A stretch of DNA of 64,000 nucleotides, from the NCBI GenBank assembly GCA_965262505.1, contig CBDHFM010000030.1:3224001-3288000 (forward strand). Direction: 5' to 3'. The notes below the pieces were generated by a model. The model was not told where the DNA came from. It searched no databases and saw nothing but the letters and a program-made list of their open reading frames with translations. Made by a program: the position numbers and the translations under genes. Numbering within the stretch: the stretch's first letter is position 1; the number at the start of each line of letters is the position of its first letter. Positions 39,073-48,175 of the stretch are shown in pieces. The DNA is from JACPPO01 sp965262505 (GTDB taxonomy: Bacteria; Acidobacteriota; Vicinamibacteria; Vicinamibacterales; UBA2999).

Positions 39073-39575
39073 GGCGTCCGGACGGCGTGGTGCTTGCGGC
39101 CTTTTTCCTGGAGCCGCAGCCACCAGCGCTTGCCCTGCTGGTAGTAGTCCTCGACGCGCATCCCGACGACGGCCGAGACGCGCGCAAAGCTGTAGACCAT
39201 CACGCCCAACAGGGCGCGATCGCGCAGGCCGGAGAGGGTAGACGTGTCGATGGTGTCCAGCAGCAGCCGCGCTTCGGCGGGCTGCAGCGCCGGCGTCTTG
39301 CCCGTCCTGACGACGTGGGTCGGTCCACGGACCGAGGCGGCCGGGTTGGCGGGCACCACTTGCCCGGTCACCAGTCAATCGAACAGCCGGCGGATGGCGG
39401 CCAGATGCTGCTTGATCGAGGGGGCGCGATATCGGCCTTGTATGTCTTCGATGTAGGTGGCCACCGCGATCGGTGAAATCTGTGTGAGCGCGAGCCCGCG
39501 CGCGGTGAAAAAGTCCACGGTCCGCTCGGCGGCCTGCGGCCCGGCGCGGGTGGGGGAGTCGGCCGTGTCATCCAC
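39073..39575 (-). pseudogene. XerC-like tyrosine recombinase remnant with a TGA
   Basis: From 39575 the frame reads a core-binding domain (TVDFFTARGLALTQISP, IKQHLAAIRRLFD), hits TGA where a tryptophan is expected, and resumes LVTGQVVPANPAASV, then LSGLRDRALLGVMVYSFARV. It ends at QEKGRKHHAV near 39075, before the His/Arg/Tyr boxes. Its end overlaps the 3-prime end of the LysM gene. TGG to TGA is a single transition. Confidence 0.75.
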
Positions 39576-39620
39576 TAAATAGAAACATAACGTCCTTTAA
39601 CCGATCCGACTGTGTCTGCG

Positions 39621-40377
39621 TCATCGGCTCGGTCCAACATCGGGCTCGGGCTGCGACTGCGGGCCACGGTCCTCGCTGCGCACCAGCCCCTTGACCTTCT
39701 CGGCCACGTGCCGGATGAGGTCCCGAATCTGTTCCTGGATGGTGCGAATGGCTTCATGCCCGGCGGCCCGCTCCTGCTCGCGATCGCGGTTGCCCTCGGC
39801 GATCTGATCGTTTCGCCGGGTCCGCTCGTTGGCCTCACCCGTCCGCAGCATCATCCAGGCCGCCCGGCCCAGGTGAATCTCCGGGTCACGGTCGAGGGTT
39901 TCGGCCCGCGCGGTGTCGCCGCGCTGCAGGGCCTCGTCCCGCTGCGCGACCAGGGTCCGGTGGTCGATGCGCTCGGCGTGGCCGTGCCGCTCCAGGGCGC
40001 GGTTCGCGCTGGCGGCCCAGTCCTCGCGCCAAGTCGCTAACTGCTCTTTCTTGTTCCAGTCCCGATTCTTCGGCCCGAAGCCCTCCGGGCCGAGGGTCCG
40101 GGTGGTCAGCATGATGTGGGCGTGCGGGTTCTCGCCCTGCCCGCCGTGGTAGGCGAGATCGGCCACCATACCCCTGTCCACAAAGGCGCGCTGCGCGTAG
40201 TCGCGCACGAGCGCGCGGCCGTCCTCGGGCCGCAACTCGCGGGGAATCGCCACGCGGACCTTGCGGGCGACCTGCGCATCCTTCCGGCGCTCGGCCGCTT
40301 CGACCCCGTTCCACAGCCGTGCGCGGTCCTGCGCCCACTCTGGCGCAGCTCGCGGGGCCAGGATCTCGGCCAAGGAA
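39621..40377 (-). pseudogene. MobA/MobL-type relaxase, N-terminus deleted
   Basis: Starting at EILAP-like text near 40377, it reads WAQDRARLWNGVEAAERR, VRVAIPRELRPEDGRALV and GENPHAHIMLTTRTL, which carries the histidines of the relaxase metal site. The first 60 or so residues, with the catalytic tyrosine, are missing. An acidic, helical tail follows (RDLIRHVAEKVKGLVRSE). The open frame continues upstream to 40553, but that part is antisense to the traD remnant. It could no longer nick an origin of transfer. Confidence 0.8.
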
Positions 40378-40545
40378 CGGAAGCGCGACACGAGGCGGAA
40401 GATCCTCGCTGGGGCCTGTGTGCTCGACCGCGCCGACAAGGACCCGGACGCCGCGCGGCATCTCAGAAAAATCCTCGATGCCTTCCTGACCAAGCCCCAG
40501 GACCGGGCTCTGTTCGACCTGCCGCCCCGGCCCAAAGACGCCTGA
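40369..40545 (+). pseudogene. TraD-type mobilisation protein, C-terminal remnant
   Basis: Reads AKERKRDTRRKILAGACVLD and KILDAFLTKPQDRALFDLPP, the end of small TraD/MobC-like accessory proteins normally divergent from mobA. Its 5-prime end abuts the broken 5-prime end of the relaxase at about 40370, so the intergenic oriT has been lost. Confidence 0.65.
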
Positions 40546-40595
40546 TGAGCCACGAGCGCCTGAACTGCGTGTGTGCTCGCTGGTACAATACCGAC

Positions 40596-41561
40596 ATGGG
40601 ACCTATACCATCCGAAGGGGGGGCGCGGTCGGCGTGGCGCGCGGGCCTCTCCGTGGCGCTATGCCTCTCAATCCTGGGGATGGCGGACGCCGCCAGCGGC
40701 CAGTCCCTCCGGAACGGCTTCTATGCTGGCCTCGAGATGGGGAGGGCGAACGCGTCCCCCCTCACCTCGAGCGTCACCGGGGTCAACCACCAGACGCGGT
40801 GCGACCGGCTCCTCTATCCGGCATCGACCAGCCCGCCGGCCAGCGACGAGGCGTGCCGCGCCAGCACGCCGACGGTCATCCTGCGCAACGCGTTCGACCT
40901 GGGGGGCGGGGCCGTGAGCGGCCTCCTGGCCGGCTACCGGGCCGACCGGGTGCGCGTCGAGGTGGAGTACCTCACCAGGTCCCAGGGGCCCGCCACCGCG
41001 GCGGTCGGGGCCACCACGAACGTGGTGCTCCAGGGCAAGGACACCGAGTGGAGCGACGACCAGCCGCCGCGCGAGTGGATCCGGGACTACGCCGCCCACC
41101 AGATCTTCGCCAACCTGTACTACGACTTTCCGAACGAGTCGCCCTGGACGCCGTACGTCGGCGGCGGCCTGGGCGTGGCCATCACCACCCTGCACTATGC
41201 CAACCAGTTCATCCGGAAGCCGGAAACCGAGTACCTGCGCATCGACTTCGAGCCGGACTGGCCAGCCGCCGCCAAGCGCGCCGCAGCGGGTACCCTCAGC
41301 TCCCTCGATACGACGGTGCGTCAAGAAGCGTTTGGGTTCCAGGTGCTCGCCGGCGCCGACTACGCGCTGACCGAGCACACCTCGGTCGGCGTGACGGGGC
41401 GCTGGGCCCAATTCGGCCATATCACCGACGAGGCGACCTGGGATCTTATCCGCAGCCATGCGCCCGTGCAGGCGGACGGCGTCACCCCATTCGACACCAC
41501 GCAGCGATTCGAGGGCATCAGCTACCTGGCGGTAACGGTCGGCCTGAAGTACTACTTCTGA
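40596..41561 (+). CDS. Outer-membrane beta-barrel protein
   Basis: A 321-residue protein with a signal peptide ending near ASGQS and a barrel pattern of alternating residues: SLRNGFYAGLEMGRA, TPYVGGGLGVAITTLHY, FGFQVLAGADYALTEHT, SVGVTGRWAQFG and a C-terminal aromatic residue in VGLKYYF, the usual recognition signal of the outer-membrane insertion machine. A TACAAT hexamer lies six bases before the ATG, again hinting at a leaderless message. A longer open frame upstream is not coding. A similar barrel is encoded at 60379-61200. Confidence 0.75.
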   Translation: MGPIPSEGGARSAWRAGLSVALCLSILGMADAASGQSLRNGFYAGLEMGRANASPLTSSVTGVNHQTRCDRLLYPASTSPPASDEACRASTPTVILRNAFDLGGGAVSGLLAGYRADRVRVEVEYLTRSQGPATAAVGATTNVVLQGKDTEWSDDQPPREWIRDYAAHQIFANLYYDFPNESPWTPYVGGGLGVAITTLHYANQFIRKPETEYLRIDFEPDWPAAAKRAAAGTLSSLDTTVRQEAFGFQVLAGADYALTEHTSVGVTGRWAQFGHITDEATWDLIRSHAPVQADGVTPFDTTQRFEGISYLAVTVGLKYYF

Positions 41562-42056
41562 CGGATCCAGGGCCGTCGGATCGAGCGGTGGCCGTCTGCT
41601 CGCTCACGTGGGCCTGAGATAGTCGTCCTCACCGCGTTTCCTAGTCGTGTGTAGCGAGTTGGAAGGGCACCTTTCGGCTCTATGGGCCTTTTGAGCCGCA
41701 GCGGGCCATGGGGGGCACCCGGAGGGCCGGAGCGTCAGCGGAGGACGGCGTAGCCGTTGACGCGCCTGGCGGGCGGAGACTATTCAGAGCTGGTTTGGGG
41801 ATGGGCGTTGCGTATCGCAGTAACAGTTTGTGGCCAGAACGCTGGGGAAATCCGTCTGTGTGGCGCCAGTCGAGGATGGGCTCGCCATCGACAATATGGT
41901 TTGGCCTACAATCCACGCTGGCGGCTGTGAGCGGTCGGTAGAGCGCCGTTCGCAGACTGCCGATGAGTAGGCCCGGCCAGGGAACGCCCGTCACAGGCGA
42001 CCATCGCGCCGGGGTGAGGACACCCACTTACTGAGCCGCGGCGCCGGAGAGGAGGC
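41562..42056. other. Spacer without a recognised gene
   Basis: About 495 bases. The only structure seen is an imperfect repeat: TTGAGCCGCAGCGGGCCATG... at 41691-41734 resembles TTGAGCCGCCGCTGGCCAGG... at 42486-42529, both ending CACCCGGAGGGCCGGAGCG. The two copies flank the lipoprotein gene. Confidence 0.6.
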
Positions 42057-42452
42057 ATGAGGCAAAACGTCTTGCTGTCGGTGATGTTGGTCGCAGCGAC
42101 GGGCCTATTGGGCGGGTGCGACTCGATCGATTTTCTCAACCCCTTCTCGCCCGATAAGGTGGACCTGCAGCCGTTGTTCGCGGAATTGGTGCCGAACCAG
42201 ACCTGGACGGTCGGCACCGCCGTGCACCTGTCGCTGCCGGCTGCGAGCGATGGAAACCCGCCGCTGACCTACGACCTCTCGCCGGCCCTTCCCGCCGGAC
42301 TCACGTTCGACGCCAGCTCGCGGACCCTCACCGGCACGCCGACCGCCGTTCTGCCGATGACCGGCTACATCTATACCGTCACCGACGACGACGACGATAC
42401 CGCGTCGATCCAGTTCCAGGTCAGCGTGGTCGCGGCATCCACCGGAGCCTGA
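42057..42452 (+). CDS. Lipoprotein with a putative Ig (He_PIG-like) domain
   Basis: A 131-residue protein. The lipobox LLGGC near residue 21 marks lipid anchoring. The rest is a single bacterial cadherin/Ig-type repeat: LTYDLSPALPAGLTFDASSR and TLTGTPT are the classic putative-Ig text, followed by an acidic loop TDDDDDTA that may bind calcium. Likely a surface or periplasmic binding module. GGAGG lies close to the ATG. Confidence 0.75.
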   Translation: MRQNVLLSVMLVAATGLLGGCDSIDFLNPFSPDKVDLQPLFAELVPNQTWTVGTAVHLSLPAASDGNPPLTYDLSPALPAGLTFDASSRTLTGTPTAVLPMTGYIYTVTDDDDDTASIQFQVSVVAASTGA

Positions 42453-42580
42453 CCTGAACCTTATGGGATGGCTAGTTGTGCCTCCTTGAGCCGCCGCTGG
42501 CCAGGCGGGTCACCCGGAGGGCCGGAGCGGAGTTGGGGCTTGGGGAGCAATGGAACCGAAAGTACGGTAGAAGACTCGAT

Positions 42581-43132
42581 CTAGGTCCGCCGGAGTAGCC
42601 GCGACACCGTTGCCGGGTGGACGCCGAACAGGCGCGCCGCGTCGGCGGCGGTCTTCTTCCCCTGCTTGACGAGCGTCACAATTTCCTGTTGCTGGTGGGG
42701 CTTGAGCTTCGGCGGCCGGCCGCCGATCCGGCCTTCCTTGCGCGCGGCGTCGAGGCCCGCCTTGGTCCGTTCCTTGAGCATCGCGCGCTCGAACTCGGCG
42801 AACGCGCCGACCATCTGCATCATCATCCGACCCGCGGGCGTGGTGGTGTCCACCGCTTCCTTGAGGCTGCGAAAGCCTGCGTGGCGCTCCTGCACCCGCT
42901 CCATGATGGTCAGTACATCGCGCAGGGAGCGTGACAGGCGATCGAGTGTCCAGACGACCACCACATCGCCTTTCCGGAGCTGACTGAGCAGCTTGTGCAG
43001 CTCGGGCCGATCCCAGCGGCCGCCGGAGGCGTTGTCGCGGAAGATGAGCTCACAGCCGGAGGTTTTGAGCGCGGCGACCTGAGCGGCGGTAGTTTGCTCG
43101 CCAGTGGAGACGCGCGCGTAGCCGATGAGCAT
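42581..43132 (-). CDS. tnpR: Tn3-family resolvase TnpR
   Basis: A 183-residue serine recombinase. The start MLIGYARVSTGEQT carries the catalytic serine; VVWTLDRLSRSLRD and RMMMQMVGAFAEFERAM are conserved, and the C-terminus has a helix-turn-helix (TAADAARLFGVHPATVSRLL). The longer open frame to 43228 is ignored because MLIGYARV is the usual start. Confidence 0.93.
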   Translation of the reverse strand: MLIGYARVSTGEQTTAAQVAALKTSGCELIFRDNASGGRWDRPELHKLLSQLRKGDVVVVWTLDRLSRSLRDVLTIMERVQERHAGFRSLKEAVDTTTPAGRMMMQMVGAFAEFERAMLKERTKAGLDAARKEGRIGGRPPKLKPHQQQEIVTLVKQGKKTAADAARLFGVHPATVSRLLRRT

Positions 43133-43273
43133 GATTGCGTAAAGGTATTGCATACGTGCCTGGTAATGCAATACTGTTTTGCACCCTGTAAACGTGGGGT
43201 TTCCTGCCGATCGCCCCTCCGTGCGCAAACCATCGTTTATGCAACTCCGCCACGTCGGGAGGCCGCGAGGCCC
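43133..43273. promoter_or_regulatory. Probable res site between tnpR and tnpA
   Basis: A short divergent intergenic stretch with inverted GTATTGCATACGTGC and GGTAATGCAATAC sequences near 43144-43172. In Tn3 elements this is where resolvase binds and represses both genes. Confidence 0.55.
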
Positions 43274-46267
43274 GTGAGCTTCCTGAGCCCGGCGCAGCGC
43301 GACAGCTACGGCCAGTACCTGGGCGCCCCGTCAACCCAAGAGCTGGCCAGGCACTTCCACCTCGATGACACCGATCACACGCAGATCGTCGAGAAGCGCG
43401 GCGATGCCAACCGTCTCGGATTCGCTCTGCAGCTCACCACGGTGCGCTTCGTGGGGACGTTCCTCGATGATCCGACGGCCGTGCCACCGGCGGTACTCGC
43501 CACGATGAGCCGGCAACTTGGCATCGATACGACCACGGACTTGACCGGCTATCGAGACGGCAAGTGGCGCTTCGCTCATGCCGCACAAATCCGGACGGAA
43601 CATGGGTATCGCGACCTCGCGGATCGCGCGGCCGGGTTTGGCCTCACGCGATGGCTCTACGCACAGTGCTGGACGGGCACCGAACGTCCGAGCGCACTGT
43701 TCGATCGGGCGACGACCTGGATGCTCGCCCACACGGTGTTGTTGCCGGGCGCGACGACGCTGGAGCGCTTCGTGGCCAAGCTGCGGCACCGCGTCGACGT
43801 GCGCGTGTGGCGCGTGCTGGCGAGCGGCATCAGTCCGCCACAGCAGCGCCGCCTCGAAGATCTGTTGCGCGTGCCAGATGAAGGGCGCAGCTCATCACTC
43901 GTGACGCTGCGGACGGGTGCCGCGATGGTGAGTGGCCCGGCGTTGGTGCGTGCGCTCGAGCGGCTGAACGCCGTCCGTAGCCTCAGCATCACTGTGCCAG
44001 CGGCCGCCGCGATCGCGCCGACGCGAATTGCCGCCCTGGCGCGCTTTGCGGAGAAAGCCAAAGTCCCCCGCGGTCGCACGGTTGCCAGCGTTACGCCGAG
44101 CCGCCACGTTGGTCGCGTTCGTCCACTCGCTCGAAGCCTCCGCACAGGATGACGCGCTCGAGGTCCTCGACCGACTGTTACGCGACATCTTTGGTGCCGC
44201 CGAAAAAGCGGATCGGAAAGCACGGTTGCGCAGCCGTAAGGATCTCGATGCGCTTGCCCTCACGTTGGCGCACGCCTGCGCGGCGCTCCTCGATCCCGCT
44301 CTCCCGGACACCGTGCTGCGCGACCACGTGTTCGCGCGTGTCCCCCGCGCCACCCTGGCCGAGGCCCTCGGGACACTGAGCACACGGGTGCGGCCGCCGG
44401 ATGACGTGTTCGACACCGAGCTGCAGACGAGGTACCGACGCGTGCGGCTGTTCCTGCCAACCCTCTTGCACCAGGTGCACTGTGAGGCCGCTCCGGCCGG
44501 CGCGGCTGTCGTCGCAGCGCTCGAGTATCTCAAGCGTCGTGAAGCGCCGGCGCGGGCCCAGGACGTGGCGCCGTCTGCGGTCGTGACGACAGCCTGGCGG
44601 CGATACGTGTACGGCGCGAACGATGCGGTCGATCACCGGGCCTACACCTTCTGCGTCCTCGACCAACTGCGCGAGGCGCTGCGCCGGCGGGATGTCTTCG
44701 TGACGCCGAGCTGGCGGTATGCCGATCCGCGGCGCAATCTCCTGGCTGGCGCCGAGTGGGAGGCGGCGCGGCCGATCATCTGTCGAACGCTTGGCTACAG
44801 TCCTCGCCCAGAACCGATCCGTGCCGCGTTAAGCGACGAGCTGGATCAGACCTACCGCGCGGTGGCCGCGCGCCTCCCCAACAATCCAGCCGTGCGTTTC
44901 GAACGCATCGACGGGAAGGACGAGCTGATCGTGAGCCCCCTCGACAAGGTCGATGAACCCGCGTCGCTGGTGGCGCTGCGGACCGCCATCGCGGGACGGT
45001 TGCCCCGTGTCGATCTGCCGGAGATCCTGCTCGAGATCGCGGCGCGTACAGATTTCGCCGTCGCGTTTACGCACGTCAGCGAACGCGCGGCGCGCGGGTC
45101 ACGGATCTTGGCGTCAGCGTCTGCGCCGTGCTGCTGGCGGAAGCCTGCAACACCGGCCTCGAGCCACTCGTGCGCCACGAGACTCAGAGCTTGCGGCGCG
45201 ATCGCCTGTCCTGGGTCAGCCAGCATTACCTGCGCGACGAGACCTTGCGCGCGGCGAACGCGCGCCTCGTCGCGGCGCAAACCGGGATCCCCTTGGCGCG
45301 CGCCTGGGGCGGTGGTGAGGTGGCCTCCGCCGACGGCCTGCGCTTCGTGGTGCCGGTGCGCACCGTGCACGCGGGGCCCAACCCCAAGTACTTCGGTATC
45401 GGCCGGGGCGTCACCTACTACAACCTCGTGTCCGATCAGTTCACCGGCCTGCACGGCATTACGGTCCCGGGGACGTTGCGCGACAGCCTGGTGCTGCTCG
45501 CGGTCGCGCTCGAACAGCAGACAGAGTTGCAGCCCACGCAGATCATGACCGACACCGGGGCCTACTCGGATGTGGTGTTCGGTCTCTTCCGCCTGCTCGG
45601 CTACCGCTTCAGTCCGCGGCTCGCCGACATCGGCGGTACCCGCTTCTGGCGGATCGATTCCCGGGCCGACTACGGCCCGCTTAACCGCGTGGCACGCCAA
45701 TCCGTCAACCTCGACCGAATCACCCCACAGTGGGACGATATGTTGCGGACGGTCGGCTCGCTGAAACTCGGGCGCGTACCGGCCACCGGTATCATGCGCA
45801 CGCTGCAGGTGGGGGATCGGCCAACGCGCCTGGCGCAGGCGTTCGCGGAGTTCGGACGGATCGACAAGACAATCCACACGTTGACGTACCTCGACGATGA
45901 GGCCAAACGTCGCGCCACGCTGATCCAGCTGAACCGGGGAGAAGGTCGCCATGCCTTGGCCCGCGCCGTCTTCCACGGTAAACGTGGCGAACTGCGGCAA
46001 CGTTACCGTGAAGGCCAGGAAAACCAGCTCGACGCACTCGGCGTCGTCGTCAACATGATTGTGTTGTGGAACACCATCTATATGCAGGCGGCCCTCGACC
46101 AGCATCGCGCAGATGGCCACTCGGTGCGTCCAGAAGACGAGGCGAGACTGTCACCGCTCGGCCACGAGCACATCAACCTGCTGGGACGCTACTCGTTCGC
46201 CGTACCTGAATCGGTCGCTCGGGGCGAGCTCCGGCCGCTCAGAAACCCCGCTGACGGCGGTCGCTAA
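43274..46267 (+). pseudogene. tnpA: Tn3-family transposase TnpA with two frameshifts
   Basis: The protein is spread over three frames. Frame 1: from GTG 43274 (SFLSPAQRDSYGQYLGAPS) to about 44090. Frame 2: from about 44060 (TLVAFVHSLEASAQDDALEV) to about 45100. Frame 3: from about 45115 (CAVLLAEACNTGLEPLV) to the stop at 46267, including the catalytic part (IMTDTGAYSDVVFGLFRLLG). Joined it would be about 990 residues, normal for TnpA. The two shifts inactivate it unless they are sequencing errors. Confidence 0.85.
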
Positions 46268-46399
46268 CCGTACTTTCCGTTCCATTGCTCCCCAAACCCC
46301 ATAGATCAGGCCGAGACCGAGTGGTGAAAGCGCTCATCGGTAGAACATCTTGATAGTAGTTGTGATATTAGTCATGTTTATAGTCAATAATCTAACCAT

Positions 46400-46873
46400 A
46401 TGATCAAAGTAAACCTCGCCGATGCCAAGTCGCATCTCTCGCAGTACCTCGACAGCGTTGAACGTGGCGAGACCGTGATCCTCTGCCGGCGCAACGTCCC
46501 CATCGCCGAGATTCGCCCGTTGCCAAAGCCGCCGGCGGAGCCTCGCCCAATCGGCACCGACCCTGACTTTGTGGTTCCGGACAGCTTCTTTGAGCCACTT
46601 CCGGAGGATCTTCTTGACGCGTTTGAGGGCGGCGGTGCCGACCACTGGAGCGAATCGACTGGGCTGGTAGAGGGTGACGCCTTTGAGCAACAGAAACGGC
46701 AGTGGGCCAACAGGCTCAGGACGTTCTACGACCAGAAAAATCACCCGTCGCATCACGAGGACCTGCCGACGAGCCTGACCGACGTGATCGCGCGCCTCCA
46801 GGCACCGCGTTCCGGGGACCAGGAACCACTCGTGGCACGGGCCGAGAAGTACCTGATGGCTGCTGGCAGATGA
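46400..46873 (+). CDS. Phd/YefM-type antitoxin with a foreign C-terminal extension
   Basis: Residues 1-77 form a complete Phd-like antitoxin (KVNLADAKSHLSQYLDSVE, ILCRRNVPIAEIRPLP, PLPEDLLDAFEG). Native members end just after AFEG. Here about 80 unrelated residues follow (QKRQWANRLRTFYDQKNH and others), coded by inserted DNA. AT-rich sequence with a TATAGT hexamer lies upstream. The ATGA overlap couples it to the next gene. The antitoxin part could still bind toxin. Confidence 0.7.
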   Translation: MIKVNLADAKSHLSQYLDSVERGETVILCRRNVPIAEIRPLPKPPAEPRPIGTDPDFVVPDSFFEPLPEDLLDAFEGGGADHWSESTGLVEGDAFEQQKRQWANRLRTFYDQKNHPSHHEDLPTSLTDVIARLQAPRSGDQEPLVARAEKYLMAAGR

Positions 46874-47628
46874 GCAAGGAGCTGATCGACTTCACGCTGA
46901 ATCGTGCGGGGTGGGGGGACAGCCACTCGCTTGATCTAGATGTTCGGCAGATTGAAGCGGCGCGTGATCCCGAAACACTGCCGAACCTCTTGCGGGTCAC
47001 GGCCAATGAGCCGCTCGCCGCTATCCTGTCGTGGCCTGCGCGTTCCGGTTGCGCGCTGCAGTGCCAGTACGCGCTCAGTCCAGTCGGCAGCGATAACCGG
47101 CAGGAGACGCTCATGGTTGCGGAAGCTGTCAAGTACAGCTGTAAAGGGGAAACGTTCGAGATCGAACTCGTCGATGGGTGGCGCGGCAAGCCGCACTACT
47201 GGGGTAACCGATCGGTGCATGAGGAAGAGGTCGAGGCCGCCATCCACGGCATGGCGCCGAACGGCGAGCTGCAGTTGCTGAGCGTCCGCGCAGAGCGCGA
47301 CACCTATGACACGCCCCGAGCACGGATCCTGCAGTCCAAGGACGACACAGCGGTGTTGTTTATCGCGATCCAGCCAGAGGAGGCGAAGATCCTTTCGGGC
47401 GTCGTTGAGCGGTTGCGCGATACCGACGTGGTGGTGCAACAACCAGGTGGGGTCTATCCGCTGGACGGCTCGTCGATGGCCGGCGCAAAGTACCAGCGGA
47501 CTGACAAGAAAGCGCCGCTGGTCACACGGTGGCTCGGCGGCCACGGCACCCGCGCGCAGCAGGCGCTCGAACCGCGGATTGGAGCCCACCGGCACGTCCC
47601 GGAGCGTTGGTCAGGAGTGTCGCTTTGA
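46870..47628 (+). CDS. Unknown protein inserted between antitoxin and toxin
   Basis: A 252-residue protein that I do not recognise. It starts MSKELIDFTLNRAGWGD; the middle (CKGETFEIELVDGWRGKPHY) looks like a small beta domain, and there are no membrane segments. Its last residues, GVSL, match what the end of a Phd antitoxin coupled to a PIN toxin would be, so the true native end of the inserted gene is unclear. It overlaps the antitoxin stop and the toxin start, so all three genes would be co-translated. Confidence 0.55.
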   Translation: MSKELIDFTLNRAGWGDSHSLDLDVRQIEAARDPETLPNLLRVTANEPLAAILSWPARSGCALQCQYALSPVGSDNRQETLMVAEAVKYSCKGETFEIELVDGWRGKPHYWGNRSVHEEEVEAAIHGMAPNGELQLLSVRAERDTYDTPRARILQSKDDTAVLFIAIQPEEAKILSGVVERLRDTDVVVQQPGGVYPLDGSSMAGAKYQRTDKKAPLVTRWLGGHGTRAQQALEPRIGAHRHVPERWSGVSL

Positions 47629-48014
47629 CGCTCCTGCTCGACACCTGCACGTTTCTCTGGCTATTGTCCGATGATCCACGGCTGCCGCTGCGCGCCCGGA
47701 CGGAGTGTCGTACCCCCTCGAACGCCGTGTACCTCAGCGCTCTCTCGGTGTGGGAGATCACGATCAAGTATCGACTTGGCCGGTTGCCGCTTCCCGAATC
47801 CCCGGAGTTGTTCGTCGCCAGTCGTCGCCAGCGGCTGCAGATCGAACCTCTGCCGTACGACGAACGGGACGCGGTACACGACGTCCTGCTGCCACCGCAT
47901 CATCGGGATCCGTTCGACCGAGGCTTGGTGTCGCAAGCGATCCTGCGCGGCCTGACGATCGTGACGCCAGACCCGGTGATCGCACGCTATCCGGCCCCCG
48001 TACTCTGGCTGTGA
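47625..48014 (+). CDS. PIN-domain toxin (partner of the Phd antitoxin)
   Basis: A 129-residue PIN nuclease. LLLDTCTFLWLLSDDP has the first Asp, LSALSVWEITIKYRLG the Glu, and HHRDPFDRGLVSQAI the later Asp residues, a complete acidic site for RNA cleavage. Start TTG 47625 overlaps the previous stop; no better start exists. In this toxin family the partner is normally the gene directly upstream. Confidence 0.85.
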   Translation: MTLLLDTCTFLWLLSDDPRLPLRARTECRTPSNAVYLSALSVWEITIKYRLGRLPLPESPELFVASRRQRLQIEPLPYDERDAVHDVLLPPHHRDPFDRGLVSQAILRGLTIVTPDPVIARYPAPVLWL

Positions 48015-48175
48015 TGGTAGCCGCCGCGCGGACTCACTCCGCCCGCCGTTACTTCCCGGAGTTGTGCTTGGTCGGATTAGTGGCGGGTGTTCGATGACTC
48101 AATGGAGACCGGGGGAGACGCAATCATGATCACGGGCGAACTCAAGTCCAAGGCCTGTCGAGCCATAACTAGGTG

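Larger units (their letters stand above)
42535..46299 (+). mobile_element. Tn3-family transposon (degenerate)
   Basis: Terminal repeats at 42535-42569 and 46266-46299 share GGGG-TTGGGGAGCAATGGAAC and GAAAGTACGGT in inverted orientation. Inside are a resolvase and a divergent transposase gene. No five-base target duplication is seen (GAGTT against ATAGA), so flanking DNA has been rearranged. Confidence 0.85.

Noticed and set aside
40116..40595. The upstream extension of the barrel-protein frame
   Set aside because: It is antisense to the relaxase remnant, and the signal peptide begins at 40596.
42530..46304. A five-base target duplication for the Tn3-family element
   Set aside because: GAGTT on the left and ATAGA on the right do not match; shifting the ends by a base or two did not help.
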